From contig NZ_CP194331.1 of the NCBI RefSeq assembly GCF_051257895.1, positions 682,001 to 746,000 on the forward strand: DNA of 64,000 nucleotides. Reading direction: 5' to 3'. Source of the DNA: Gallionella straubiae. Its GTDB lineage: Bacteria; Pseudomonadota; Gammaproteobacteria; Burkholderiales; Gallionellaceae. The notes beneath the pieces were generated by a model. The model saw only the letters and a program-made list of their open reading frames with translations. It ran no database searches and was not told the origin of the DNA. Position 1 is the stretch's first letter. Each line of letters opens with the position of its first letter. Shown here piece after piece: positions 42,141 to 50,569 of the stretch. A program made the translations under genes and the position numbers.

Positions 42141-43307
42141 TCAGCGCGGAATAAACATGGCGGCATCTTCAAATGTTCCGGCTTCGGCATCCAGATGGCA
42201 GGCAGCGCAATTGGCTTTGCTTTTCACCTTGGGTGAATGCCACACGGATTCCGCAACACCCTGGTGTTTTTTGACCCAGTATGGCGTCTCCGTAACACGC
42301 AATGGAACATCCCCGGCCTTGATGGATTGGTTGATTTTATAGGCGGCCTCCCGGCTGCTGTTCTCGGCGGCGTTATTCACTAGAAATGCGAGCAGGACTT
42401 CGCTCGTGGCATTATCCAGTGCCAGGTCCGTCCCGAAATGTTTCTCCTGCTCGGCCATCATTTTCTGCCAGGAGCGCGCGGGCAAAAGGCTTGGGTGAAA
42501 GGCCAAGTGGCAGCTGCCGCACTCTTCGCGCCACTTTTGATCATCCGCCAGCTTTGGCCCGGCAAAAGCGACTCTCGGCAATCCGTGGTCCCCATCCTCA
42601 TATCCGATAAGCCCTTCAACGGGCTCATGCAGCGCATAGGAAAACCACCACCCTCCGAAGGTCACGGTGGCCACCAATAACAGAATACCAACCCTGCGAT
42701 ACGGTCTGGATACGGGCGTCCCTTCCGGCGCCTCCTTCATTCCCGTGACCATCGAGCGCGGCAGGTTTTCCCTGTGCAGCCAGCTCTCCATCGCCACCCC
42801 CGCCAGATGTCCGAATACCAGAAGCAACATCAGGTTGGCGGCAATATCATGGCCTGCCTTGAATATCCCGGCTGTCGCGATATCCACCACATCGACAACC
42901 GCTCCGTGATGCTCTTCCCCGCCTTGCGTGAACAGGCCGGTAATCGTCACCACCAGTGCCAGGGCAATCAACAGATAAACCGCCTGACTCCCTGCCGGAT
43001 TATGCCCGATATGGCGCGCACCGCCGCCTGATATAACCTGGCGCAGGTAAGACAAACCGGCTATCGGACCATACAAAAATGAAGTGAAGCGGGCGTAATG
43101 TCCGCCCACCATCCCCCAGATCAGGCGAAACCCGATCAACCCGAGTATCAGATAACCGAAGAAGGTGTGGACGGAAAGCCATTGGTCGTTTTCACTGGTA
43201 AGCCACGCGGCAGCAAAGCTTATGGCAAAAAGCCAGTGAAAAAGCCGGGTCGGCACATCCCAAACCAAAACACGCCGACTCAAGATAACCCCTTGCAGCT
43301 TGAGCAT
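42141..43307 (-). CDS. Cytochrome b561 fused to a diheme cytochrome c domain
   Basis: 388 residues from the ATG at 43307. Residues about 10-180 are a four-helix b561-type domain with haem-ligand histidines (TRLFHWLFA, HTFFGYLILG, GHDIAANLMLLLVFGHLAG). A fifth helix follows. The periplasmic C-terminal part (about 255-388) is a DHC domain with CGSCH and CAACH, homologous to the separate diheme protein encoded just upstream. It could take electrons from quinol, or give them to quinone, and pass them to periplasmic cytochromes. The unfused pair is known beside SHP genes; here both forms exist. Confidence 0.85.
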   Translation of the reverse strand: MLKLQGVILSRRVLVWDVPTRLFHWLFAISFAAAWLTSENDQWLSVHTFFGYLILGLIGFRLIWGMVGGHYARFTSFLYGPIAGLSYLRQVISGGGARHIGHNPAGSQAVYLLIALALVVTITGLFTQGGEEHHGAVVDVVDIATAGIFKAGHDIAANLMLLLVFGHLAGVAMESWLHRENLPRSMVTGMKEAPEGTPVSRPYRRVGILLLVATVTFGGWWFSYALHEPVEGLIGYEDGDHGLPRVAFAGPKLADDQKWREECGSCHLAFHPSLLPARSWQKMMAEQEKHFGTDLALDNATSEVLLAFLVNNAAENSSREAAYKINQSIKAGDVPLRVTETPYWVKKHQGVAESVWHSPKVKSKANCAACHLDAEAGTFEDAAMFIPR

Positions 43308-43309
43308 AC

Positions 43310-43828
43310 TTATCGTTGTTTTATGCCGAAATGACTGCGCTCCATCTGCAGATGGCAAGCCGCACAATTGGCGCGGCTCTTTACTTCCGGGTCTTCCCAT
43401 GCACGTGCGGGAATTTTTCGCACCCCGTGCCTGCGCTTGAACCAATCGGTTTCTGTGATGCGCAAGGGTGTTGTACCTTCAGTCCAATGGTTGTTGGAAT
43501 TGTTCGCCAGGAAAGCGCTGATCTCTGCGTTTATTTGCTCGGGCACAGTCGCATCGGCGCCAAAGTGCTTATCCAGGCTGCCCATGATTTTGCGCCAGGA
43601 TTCGGTTGGCAACAGCCCTGGTTCGAAAGCAATGTGACATGAGCCGCATTCGGTTTTCCAGTTGTCGTTGGCCTGCACGGTTGCGGCCAGGTTGCCGCGC
43701 TTTTCCCCAAATCTCCCATGTAACGCACCATCTTGCTCATCTTCGGCCTGCGCGGCAGGCATCATTCCAATCATGATCAATGCAGCAACGGCAAGCCGCC
43801 GAAAAAGTTCCGGATAGTAATTCAACAT
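43310..43828 (-). CDS. Diheme cytochrome c (DHC)
   Basis: 172 residues with a signal peptide (RLAVAALIMIGMMPAAQA) and two haem sites, CGSCH and CAACH, in the DHC layout (WRKIMGSLDKHFGADA, LRITETDWFKRRH). A soluble periplasmic carrier that in other bacteria donates electrons to SHP. Its stop is 2 bp before the start of the b561-DHC gene, so they are translated together. Confidence 0.88.
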   Translation of the reverse strand: MLNYYPELFRRLAVAALIMIGMMPAAQAEDEQDGALHGRFGEKRGNLAATVQANDNWKTECGSCHIAFEPGLLPTESWRKIMGSLDKHFGADATVPEQINAEISAFLANNSNNHWTEGTTPLRITETDWFKRRHGVRKIPARAWEDPEVKSRANCAACHLQMERSHFGIKQR

Positions 43829-43841
43829 GGCAATATCCTTA

Positions 43842-44261
43842 CTAACGGAGGGTAAGCAGGTAGGTGAGCACGTCGCCCTTTTCCTGCGCCGTACATTCAC
43901 GGCCAAGCACATCGTTGCAATTGCGCTTGAACCATTTTTCCACCTTGCTTGGGTCGGAAAAACGTTCCGCATTGGCCGATGGCGCAAGCGGCTTGACGAG
44001 TTTTCCTGTTTTCGCATGCTTTCCCTGTGCTGCGGGGTTTTCGGTGTGACAGGAAGCACAGCTCCATTCACCGCCATGCGTTGTCTTGAAAAATGCTTCT
44101 CCACGTGCAGCCGAGAATCCCTTGAAACCCGACATGCCTTCTCCCGCATCCTGCCGAATAGCAGACAGAATCTCATCCGGAGTTTGAGCGAAAACCGGTG
44201 ACGCAGCCAATCCGGCAACGGCCATGAACACCAGGCCCAATATATGAAATCCTCGAAACAC
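43842..44261 (-). CDS. SHP-type monohaem cytochrome c (DUF1924)
   Basis: 139 residues: signal peptide, one CASCH haem site, and the DUF1924 features (SAARGEAFF, HGGEWSCASCHTENP, VEKWFKRNCNDVLGRECTAQEKGDVLTYL). SHP binds oxygen or nitric oxide in Rhodobacter and accepts electrons from DHC. The shp-dhc-cyt b operon order matches the known one. First gene of this three-gene operon. Confidence 0.85.
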   Translation of the reverse strand: MFRGFHILGLVFMAVAGLAASPVFAQTPDEILSAIRQDAGEGMSGFKGFSAARGEAFFKTTHGGEWSCASCHTENPAAQGKHAKTGKLVKPLAPSANAERFSDPSKVEKWFKRNCNDVLGRECTAQEKGDVLTYLLTLR

Positions 44262-44598
44262 TTTTGATCTCCTTCAATCAAACTACGCAATTACAAAACA
44301 ACAGACCAATCTTCCTGCCTAATCTCTCCAGAAATTTCACACTACCTATATGGCGGCATTATGGCTTGGCATTCATTCGAATATTCAAGGAGAATTGTTT
44401 CAAAATGTTGTCGCATGGATTCTCGTGAATGAATAATTCGACAAAGGCGTCATAGACGGCAGGGCGACAACGAAAGGGCACGTCATCCATCAAGGCAGGA
44501 TATGTTGTGGCGCCCGTCAAATGAATCAAACACCAATACAGAACCGGCGGCATCGCTGAAGCTCACAGCCGGAATTGAACAACTCGACTGTTGCCTGT
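44262..44598. other. Intergenic region between shp and the NrfJ-like gene
   Basis: 337 bp. No recognised gene; a 64-codon minus-strand ORF (44359-44553) has no ribosome site or family features. I looked for a sigma54 promoter like the one before mtrA and saw none. A sigma70 promoter for the shp operon should lie here but no good pair of boxes stands out. Confidence 0.4.
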
Positions 44599-45006
44599 TT
44601 ATTTTTTTGCCGGCACCACGCTATCCACAAATATGATGGTGTCGAACGTGCGGTTCAGTGACTTGCTGAAGAACTTGTTCATTACCACACCGTCCGAATA
44701 TTCGACGCTGGTGCCCTTGGTGATATTGTTTTTATAGGCGGCAAGCCATACTGGTTCCTTGTCGCCGGTTACCTGCAGGTAGGTGTACATGGGTGAGTCG
44801 ATCACCTCCAGCACTTTTCCCTTGTGGGTAAGCGGGATAGACGGTGTAGCGGTGACCGCCATGTGCCCGGCAGGCAGTGAAGGAGCCGGTTTTGTGGCGG
44901 GTGTGGCTGCGGACTTGGCTGTATCGGTGTTTTGCTGATCGGTTGCCGCAACGGCAGTGCCGGCGATTGTAGCCAGCGTCAGCAGCGCAAAAACGGTTTT
45001 CATCAT
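44599..45006 (-). CDS. NrfJ-like exported protein
   Basis: 135 residues: signal peptide (VFALLTLATIAGTAVAA), a Thr/Ala/Pro linker, and a small beta domain with HKGKVLEVIDSPMYTYLQV, WLAAYKNNITKG and FFSKSLNRTFDTIIFVDSV. This pattern is found in NrfJ-related proteins encoded near multihaem cytochromes. Role unknown; probably assembly or accessory in the periplasm. Starts at one of two consecutive ATGs (45006 or 45003) after AAGGA. A terminator hairpin separates it from mtrB. Confidence 0.75.
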   Translation of the reverse strand: MMKTVFALLTLATIAGTAVAATDQQNTDTAKSAATPATKPAPSLPAGHMAVTATPSIPLTHKGKVLEVIDSPMYTYLQVTGDKEPVWLAAYKNNITKGTSVEYSDGVVMNKFFSKSLNRTFDTIIFVDSVVPAKK

Positions 45007-45049
45007 GATTTCCTTAAGTGAACAAATGGCATTCGCGTTCCAGAGAATG

Positions 45050-45084
45050 AAAAAAATGGGGCAGCCAGGTTCTGGCCACCCCAT
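45050..45084 (-). terminator. Intrinsic terminator after mtrB
   Basis: On the minus strand ATGGGG-TG-GCCAG-AAC-CTGGC-TG-CCCCAT followed by seven T. It lies 16 bp after the mtrB stop and before the NrfJ-like gene on the same strand, so it sets either the end of the mtrAB transcript or partial read-through. Confidence 0.9.
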
Positions 45085-45099
45085 AACTCTCTGGGAGAA

Positions 45100-47805
45100 T
45101 TACAGCTTGAAATCTAACATGACGCCCACCGCGTGGGAGCGATAGTTCTGCGGCCCCATATCGAAAACAAACCCGTCGGTCACACCGGCAGCAGTCAAAC
45201 TCGCAGCAGGAGAAGCCTGGATGGTAGTGTAGTGCCAGTCGGTAATCCTGCCCTCCTCAAAGTGATAGAGCAATTTGATCGACAAGTCCTTAGTCTGGGG
45301 GATCAGCAGCTTCAGATCCAGGGTGTTCTGGTCAAAGTTCATGTCTGGCATGCCAAACCCGGTGAGGGGACCGGCTTGCAAAGCTGCAGTCGGCCCATAG
45401 GTATAGCCGGTTGTCGTGACTCCCCTGGTATGGGTGAAATCCGCCTGCAGTTTGGTCTTGCCAAAGTCGTACAACATGCTCAAGCCAAGAATATCGTTTC
45501 GGTCCTTGGTGTTGATGTCGAACCTGGCCAGCCTGTTGTATGGCAACGCGCAACCGCCGGGATTATTCAAATCCGTACAGGTGAGAGCCCAACCAGCCGG
45601 GTTAGGTGCAACAGCGAGTGTGCCGGCAGCAATACCGGCTGTGGCACTTGCCATGTTGTAGTTGCCCGTCTGATAGGTATAGAAGGCAGAAGCCGACAAC
45701 TCTGTCGAAGGCTGGTAAGTCAGATCCAAGTTAAGCGTATCCTGATTTCTTTTGCTGGTACCCAGAAGGGCATCCGGAAATTTGCCGCGCTTCACCTGCA
45801 TGGACGCCCCTGCATCCAGCTCCGGCGTCACGAGATAGTTAAAGCGGGCGTTGAGGATGCCCTGATCCCGGTCTGCCACATCCATCCTGCGCGTCTCGTA
45901 CAAGGCTGTAGTCTGATAGGCGGCCGCCGGCAATACAACGGCCACAGGAAGGGCGGGATACAAGGCACCGCTCATCTGCGTGGTACGGAACTGTGTGGTG
46001 GTGTATTGGGAGCCGCGGCGCGTATCGTACTCATAAGATACGCGCAGGGTTCCTTTCTCATACCCGCTGTTGACGAAGCCCAGTTTGAGCTTGTCTTCCC
46101 AGGTCTTGTCCCGCTCACGGAAACTGCGCTTCACGTCTTCCCTTTCCAGTGCGGCATTCAGGCTAGAGTATTTATCGAGCTTATAGTCTGCCGAGATACC
46201 GTAATTGGTTTGCCTGGAATCGTAGGGCGTGTTCTGGATATAGATGGCGGTAGACGGTGCGGCGATGTTGGGCTGGAAAAGGCTGACTGCCGCACCATCG
46301 TTGAGAATACGTCCCCATACGCCATTGCACCCCAATGCATTGATTCCCCCGGGCGTAATCCCGGCAGCAGGGCTGTTGTCCGCATAGATGGCATTCGGGT
46401 TACATGCCAGATAATGCGTACTGTTCTGGGTCGCGTAATGGCGCAGCTTGGCCTTCACGTCCAAATCATCCTGCGGCTTGAGCGCCAAGCCCAGGTCAAT
46501 CAGCTGGTTGTTGATTTTCGCGCCCGCTGTTAACTGGCTGAGCGCTCCGGTGGTATTCCAGGCCCCGGCCGCCGTGTTGGTTACGTTCATGGCGGCAATT
46601 CCAGGTATGGCATTCACGCTAGGCGGAATCAGCGCGTCGTTCTGCCGGTTGGTGCCCACCGAAACCGTGGCGGTGAAACGGCCTTTCATCCAGTCGGGAA
46701 GCTGGCGCTCATATTCGGCAGTGGCATTATAGGCCTCGTTGTCCGGAACCAGGTCGAAACGTCCCTGCGTCAAGGCTCGAGCAGCCACACCGTCCGCAGC
46801 TACAGCAAAATTCCCGAACGGAATCTGTATCGTTTCGGTGCCGATATGGTTGCGGAAAATGGAAGCCGAGAGGCTCAGATTGAGGCTGTTGAGGCCATCG
46901 GCGTACTGGATGCCCGCCAAAAGATCATGAGTGTTGTAATCGATCGATTCAGGCGCCTCAATGAACGGCGTGGCCTGCCCACCGCCGCCACCGATCCCCG
47001 CCACCATGCCGAATGGCCGCGAGCCCACGCGATGTTCATTGGTGTAGCTGGCATAGACCTTGGACTCGTCGCTCACATTCATGTCGAGGCGCGCTCCACC
47101 CTTTTTGCGCACGATGCTCAGTTCAGTACCTGCGTTGGCATTTGCGACAGCAATGACGCTGGCTGCATCCGCCGGGGTTATCCCCGGTGCAACTGCACCG
47201 GCGCCTGTACCCCCCGCCACCAGGCCTGGCTTCAGGGTGAGAGTACCTGTCCCGACGCCGTTAAAGATGTTGCGGTAAGAGGTGGTGAAAACATGCGGTG
47301 TCTCGTTGTAAAACGCTTTGACTTTCCAGTCGTTGTAGCGGCCGAAGGACATACCATAGTACTGATCGCTGTTTGTGACCCCGCCGCCGCTCAGGCTCAA
47401 GAAGCTGGCAGAGTCAGCCTGCTCCGCCTCCACGCCGAAGTTGTTGATATACAGGCTGTTGGCGGGGTCTTTGTACATCCTGAAGAGGGCATTCTTCTTG
47501 TTGTTGTCGCCGCCCATGATGCCGATTTCCAGATTTTTTGTGGAAGTCCACCCTGACGAGTTCTTCTCACCCTCCTCAGACAATGCGTAAGGAGTGCCAT
47601 ACAACTGACCGGTCGGGGTGTGTCTCCCATACGAAGAATTCGCCTCCAGCGATACCGGGCCGGCAGGATAGCCGGGGTTGCCGGCATTACCGAGCACGGT
47701 GTCTACCCCCACGCCCGAATCGGCAAGGGCGGGAACGGATGCCATCTGGGCAAACGCCGCTCCTATGCAGACAGTGAAAAGCTTCAAGCGAGGACTGATA
47801 CTCAT
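45100..47805 (-). CDS. mtrB: MtrB/PioB-type outer membrane beta-barrel (decahaem-associated)
   Basis: 901 residues from the ATG at 47805 (AGGAGA upstream). A signal peptide (LFTVCIGAAFAQMASVPALA) is followed by long alternating beta strands ending in HAVGVMLDFKL, a typical barrel end. Family features include NNFGVEAEQADSASFLSLSGGG near the start and repeated Y-A-Y-strand motifs. The barrel sheathes the decahaem MtrA/MtoA to carry electrons through the outer membrane. It is longer than the MtrB I know (around 700) and lacks the N-terminal CXXC of Shewanella MtrB; two cysteine pairs sit in loops (LACNP/LGCNG, LTCTD/GGCAL). Confidence 0.88.
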   Translation of the reverse strand: MSISPRLKLFTVCIGAAFAQMASVPALADSGVGVDTVLGNAGNPGYPAGPVSLEANSSYGRHTPTGQLYGTPYALSEEGEKNSSGWTSTKNLEIGIMGGDNNKKNALFRMYKDPANSLYINNFGVEAEQADSASFLSLSGGGVTNSDQYYGMSFGRYNDWKVKAFYNETPHVFTTSYRNIFNGVGTGTLTLKPGLVAGGTGAGAVAPGITPADAASVIAVANANAGTELSIVRKKGGARLDMNVSDESKVYASYTNEHRVGSRPFGMVAGIGGGGGQATPFIEAPESIDYNTHDLLAGIQYADGLNSLNLSLSASIFRNHIGTETIQIPFGNFAVAADGVAARALTQGRFDLVPDNEAYNATAEYERQLPDWMKGRFTATVSVGTNRQNDALIPPSVNAIPGIAAMNVTNTAAGAWNTTGALSQLTAGAKINNQLIDLGLALKPQDDLDVKAKLRHYATQNSTHYLACNPNAIYADNSPAAGITPGGINALGCNGVWGRILNDGAAVSLFQPNIAAPSTAIYIQNTPYDSRQTNYGISADYKLDKYSSLNAALEREDVKRSFRERDKTWEDKLKLGFVNSGYEKGTLRVSYEYDTRRGSQYTTTQFRTTQMSGALYPALPVAVVLPAAAYQTTALYETRRMDVADRDQGILNARFNYLVTPELDAGASMQVKRGKFPDALLGTSKRNQDTLNLDLTYQPSTELSASAFYTYQTGNYNMASATAGIAAGTLAVAPNPAGWALTCTDLNNPGGCALPYNRLARFDINTKDRNDILGLSMLYDFGKTKLQADFTHTRGVTTTGYTYGPTAALQAGPLTGFGMPDMNFDQNTLDLKLLIPQTKDLSIKLLYHFEEGRITDWHYTTIQASPAASLTAAGVTDGFVFDMGPQNYRSHAVGVMLDFKL

Positions 47806-47882
47806 GGAAAATCTCCTATTACGTTTTGTTTCGACCTGACCGGAAAATGCTATGCGTTTCATGTTGTCGTCTCCTCGTCAGA

Positions 47883-48854
47883 TCAACGCTGGAAGCGCGC
47901 GCCGGATGGATGGTTGCTGCCGTGTATCTGCGAGTGGCAGCTCTGGCAGGAACGCCCCAAGGCACGGTTACTGTTTTGACCGCCGCCAATAGCTATGCCA
48001 GGCACGGTATCCTGGTTATTGATAAAGTTGAACTGGTGGCCGCTCTGGTGGCATTGCTGGCACAGGAAGGGGCGAGCCACATTGAGCAGCTTGTCCTGAT
48101 TCGAACCGTGCGCCGCATGACAAGTCAGGCAGCTTTCCTTCGCCGGTGCATGCTCCCAAAGGAAGGGACCGCGCTTTTCGGCATGGCAGGTGTAACAGAT
48201 GTCATTGACGCTTTTCGCCTTGAGCAACGGCTTGGTCACCGAACCGTGCGGATTGTGGCAATCCACGCAACTCATCTTGCCCTCGGGAACCGGCATGTGC
48301 GAACGCCTCCTGAATTCGGATTGCTGTTGCTTGTGACAGGATTGGCAGGTCTCGGTAATGCTGGCTTTCTTCAGCAGGCCGCCAGGAGAGAATTTGGCCA
48401 TCGGGTTGTGACAATCGCTGCAGCTAAGCTTGTTGGTATCGTGAGTCGAACCGGACCAATACAGGCGGTTCCCGCCCTTATGACAGGACAGGCAGGTGCT
48501 CGTCTGTTTCTCGGCCGGGGTTCCCCATTCCCGGGAGAAACCGATGATGGCGCTCTTGTCGGTAGGATTCTCGGCATGAATGGAACCCGGCCCGTGGCAG
48601 GCTTCGCACACCTGCTTTTCCATCTGGTTCCGCGGATTTTCGCGGAATACCTTGGCATGCAGGGTGTGCCCGAAAACATTGCTCTGAACATCATGACAGG
48701 TGGCACAGACTTTTTCGCCAACATAGCCGGCGGCATTTTGCGCCGCAGCGGCAGGTTCAGCGGCCAGTGCCATCCGGCCGGCAGACAAGCCTAGCAACAA
48801 CATGACAAACCCCACCAGCGCTGCACCCCTACCCAAGAATCGCTCCCAAATCAT
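47883..48854 (-). CDS. mtrA: Decahaem cytochrome c, MtrA/MtoA/PioA (DmsE) family
   Basis: 323 residues: a long signal sequence (LVGFVMLLLGLSAGRMALAA) and exactly ten CXXCH haem sites (CATCH, CEACH, CLSCH, CSDCH, CQSCH, CVDCH, CYTCH, CLTCH, CQQCH, CQSCH), with further His residues as distal ligands. Periplasmic wire that plugs into the MtrB barrel, for metal reduction or Fe(II) oxidation; the direction cannot be read from sequence. GGGGAG precedes the ATG. No outer-surface MtrC-type cytochrome and no lipoprotein are nearby, which fits the MtoAB/PioAB type. Confidence 0.94.
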   Translation of the reverse strand: MIWERFLGRGAALVGFVMLLLGLSAGRMALAAEPAAAAQNAAGYVGEKVCATCHDVQSNVFGHTLHAKVFRENPRNQMEKQVCEACHGPGSIHAENPTDKSAIIGFSREWGTPAEKQTSTCLSCHKGGNRLYWSGSTHDTNKLSCSDCHNPMAKFSPGGLLKKASITETCQSCHKQQQSEFRRRSHMPVPEGKMSCVDCHNPHGSVTKPLLKAKSVNDICYTCHAEKRGPFLWEHAPAKESCLTCHAAHGSNQDKLLNVARPFLCQQCHQSGHQFNFINNQDTVPGIAIGGGQNSNRALGRSCQSCHSQIHGSNHPSGARFQR

Positions 48855-49079
48855 TTTCTACTCCCCTGGAATAAAACAAAAAAACTAAATAAAAACCCAA
48901 CCGGAAAACTGGAACACGCACCAATCCGCCCAAGAAAACATGGGGATAAAGATCACTGTCGGAGATATAAACCAGGTTTACAGACTCCCCTTACAGCAAC
49001 CCCAAGCTCTTGATCGGCCTATACGGGTTACAAGCTGTTACAAAATGCAATCAAACAGAAACAAAATCCATTTAGTTAA

Positions 49080-49097
49080 CGCAATCTTCGTGCCAAG
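49080..49097 (-). promoter_or_regulatory. Sigma54 promoter of mtrAB
   Basis: Minus strand reads CTTGGCACGAAGATTGCG: TGGCACG-N4-TTGC, the -24/-12 consensus, deviating only at the last base. It points at mtrA. Transcription would start near 49069, giving a leader of about 215 nt. The regulator encoded just upstream is of the sigma54-activating kind. Confidence 0.85.
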
Positions 49098-49179
49098 ATA
49101 GCGGCCAAATGGCAAACTCATTTAATCAATGAGTTGCTGAGGGTATGGAGAGGGAAAAAACAGGAAGGTAATTTCAGGC

Positions 49180-49217
49180 TGTCATGAAAACATAACAACT
49201 GTCATGCATCCATGACA
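49180..49217. promoter_or_regulatory. Two palindromic activator sites upstream of the sigma54 promoter
   Basis: Site 1 TGTCATG-AAAA-CATAACA (49180-49197) and site 2 TGTCATG-CATC-CATGACA (49200-49217, perfect). They start exactly 20 bp apart, so they face the same side of the helix, and their centres are about 95 and 115 bp upstream of the -24 element. This is the normal distance for enhancer sites of NtrC-type activators. Site 2 overlaps the last codons of the regulator gene. Confidence 0.75.
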
Positions 49218-50569
49218 AGCCCGAGTCGTTTCAGGTAGGGATAGAGATTTTGGCGCGCCATTCCAGAAAGGCGTGCGGCTTCGGACACATTTCGGCCGGC
49301 AGCCTCAAACAGGCGTGAAAAATATTCGCACTCGAATTCCTCGCGTGCATCGCGGAAGGTCGATAACGGACGTGGGGTACCGTCCGCCGCGGCCACCGCT
49401 GCACCGAGAGTGCCCAGGTCGCTCGCTGCGATCAGGCCCGAAGACTTTATTGCCACGACACGCTCGATGATGTGCTGCAGTTCACGCACATTGCCTGACC
49501 ATGTCGCCGTTTCGAGGCGTTCCATTGCCTCAGGCGTGAAAGGGCCGACTTGCCTGCCAAACTTGCGGTTGAAGTGGCTGAGAAAATACTGCGCCAGCGG
49601 CATCACATCCTCCACCCGCTTACGTAGCGGCGGAATATGCAACGCCACCACCTTGAGGCGGTAGTAGAGATCGCTGCGGAATCGGCCGGCGGCCACCTCG
49701 TCCTCCAGCGACTTGTTGGTCGCACAGATCAGCCGGAAATCGCTGCAGCGCTGCGCCGTGGCGCCCAGCCTGGTAAACTTGCCCTCCTGCAGCACACGCA
49801 ACAGACTGGATTGCAGCTTGGCGCTCATATCGACAATCTCATCAAGAAACAGCGTGCCGCCATCGGACTTTTCAAAATAACCCGCCGTGGATTTTGCCGC
49901 CCCGGTAAACGCCCCCTTTTCATAACCGAACAACGTGCTTTCAAGCAGTTGTTCGGAAAGCGCACCACAATTGACTTCCAGCATGGGGCTGTCCGATCTG
50001 GAGCTGGAGCGATGAATAAGCTGGGCAATCAGTTCCTTGCCGGTACCGCTCTCCCCCTCGATCAGCACCGTTGTGTCCAGCGGCGCCACTTGGCGCACTT
50101 GGGCGAGCAACCCCTCGATGGCCGCCGAGCGGCCGATAATCACCGGCGCAGCTCCTTGTGCATCCAGGCTCTCGCGCAGCTCGGCAATCTCGCGATAGGC
50201 GCGATCCAGTTCGAGGGAGCGGGCAATGACGGCATCCAACTCCTCGATATTCTCAAAGGGTTTTGTCAGGTAGTCGAACAGGCCTTCCCGCACAGCACGC
50301 ACTGCGTCGCGTACCTCGGCATACCCTGTGATCAGGATCGCCACCTGATGCGGCCGTTCGCGTCTCATTTCGGCAAAAAGATCCAACCCGTTGCCGTCCG
50401 GCAAGCGCTGGTCGAGGAGGATGAGGTTGAAATCGGTTTGGAGGAAGACTCTGCGTGCTTCGGCCGCATTTGCCGCCATCTTCAGATCGACCGGCTGCGC
50501 GCGCAGCAGCCCCTCAACCAGCCGCTGCGTAAAAGGGTCATCGTCAACCAGCAGTATTTTTGCCTTCAT
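49202..50569 (-). CDS. NtrC-family sigma54-dependent response regulator
   Basis: 455 residues: receiver domain (about 1-120; DDDP, phospho-Asp in LILLDQRLPDG), AAA+ domain (about 145-370) with GESGTGKE, the sigma54-contacting GAFTGA loop and DEIVDMSAKLQ, and a C-terminal Fis-type helix-turn-helix (NVSEAARLSGMARQNLYPYLKRLGL). Pairs with the kinase gene, overlapping its stop by 4 bp. It lies directly upstream of the sigma54 promoter of mtrAB and is its likely activator. Confidence 0.94.
   Translation of the reverse strand: MKAKILLVDDDPFTQRLVEGLLRAQPVDLKMAANAAEARRVFLQTDFNLILLDQRLPDGNGLDLFAEMRRERPHQVAILITGYAEVRDAVRAVREGLFDYLTKPFENIEELDAVIARSLELDRAYREIAELRESLDAQGAAPVIIGRSAAIEGLLAQVRQVAPLDTTVLIEGESGTGKELIAQLIHRSSSRSDSPMLEVNCGALSEQLLESTLFGYEKGAFTGAAKSTAGYFEKSDGGTLFLDEIVDMSAKLQSSLLRVLQEGKFTRLGATAQRCSDFRLICATNKSLEDEVAAGRFRSDLYYRLKVVALHIPPLRKRVEDVMPLAQYFLSHFNRKFGRQVGPFTPEAMERLETATWSGNVRELQHIIERVVAIKSSGLIAASDLGTLGAAVAAADGTPRPLSTFRDAREEFECEYFSRLFEAAGRNVSEAARLSGMARQNLYPYLKRLGLVMDA

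Noticed and set aside
44359..44553. 64-codon minus-strand ORF between the NrfJ-like gene and shp
   Set aside because: No Shine-Dalgarno, no domain or signal sequence; the region more likely holds control elements.
44262..44598. Second sigma54 promoter for the shp-dhc-cytochrome b operon
   Set aside because: No TGGCAC-N5-TTGC pattern on the minus strand; the closest words lack the GG or GC elements.
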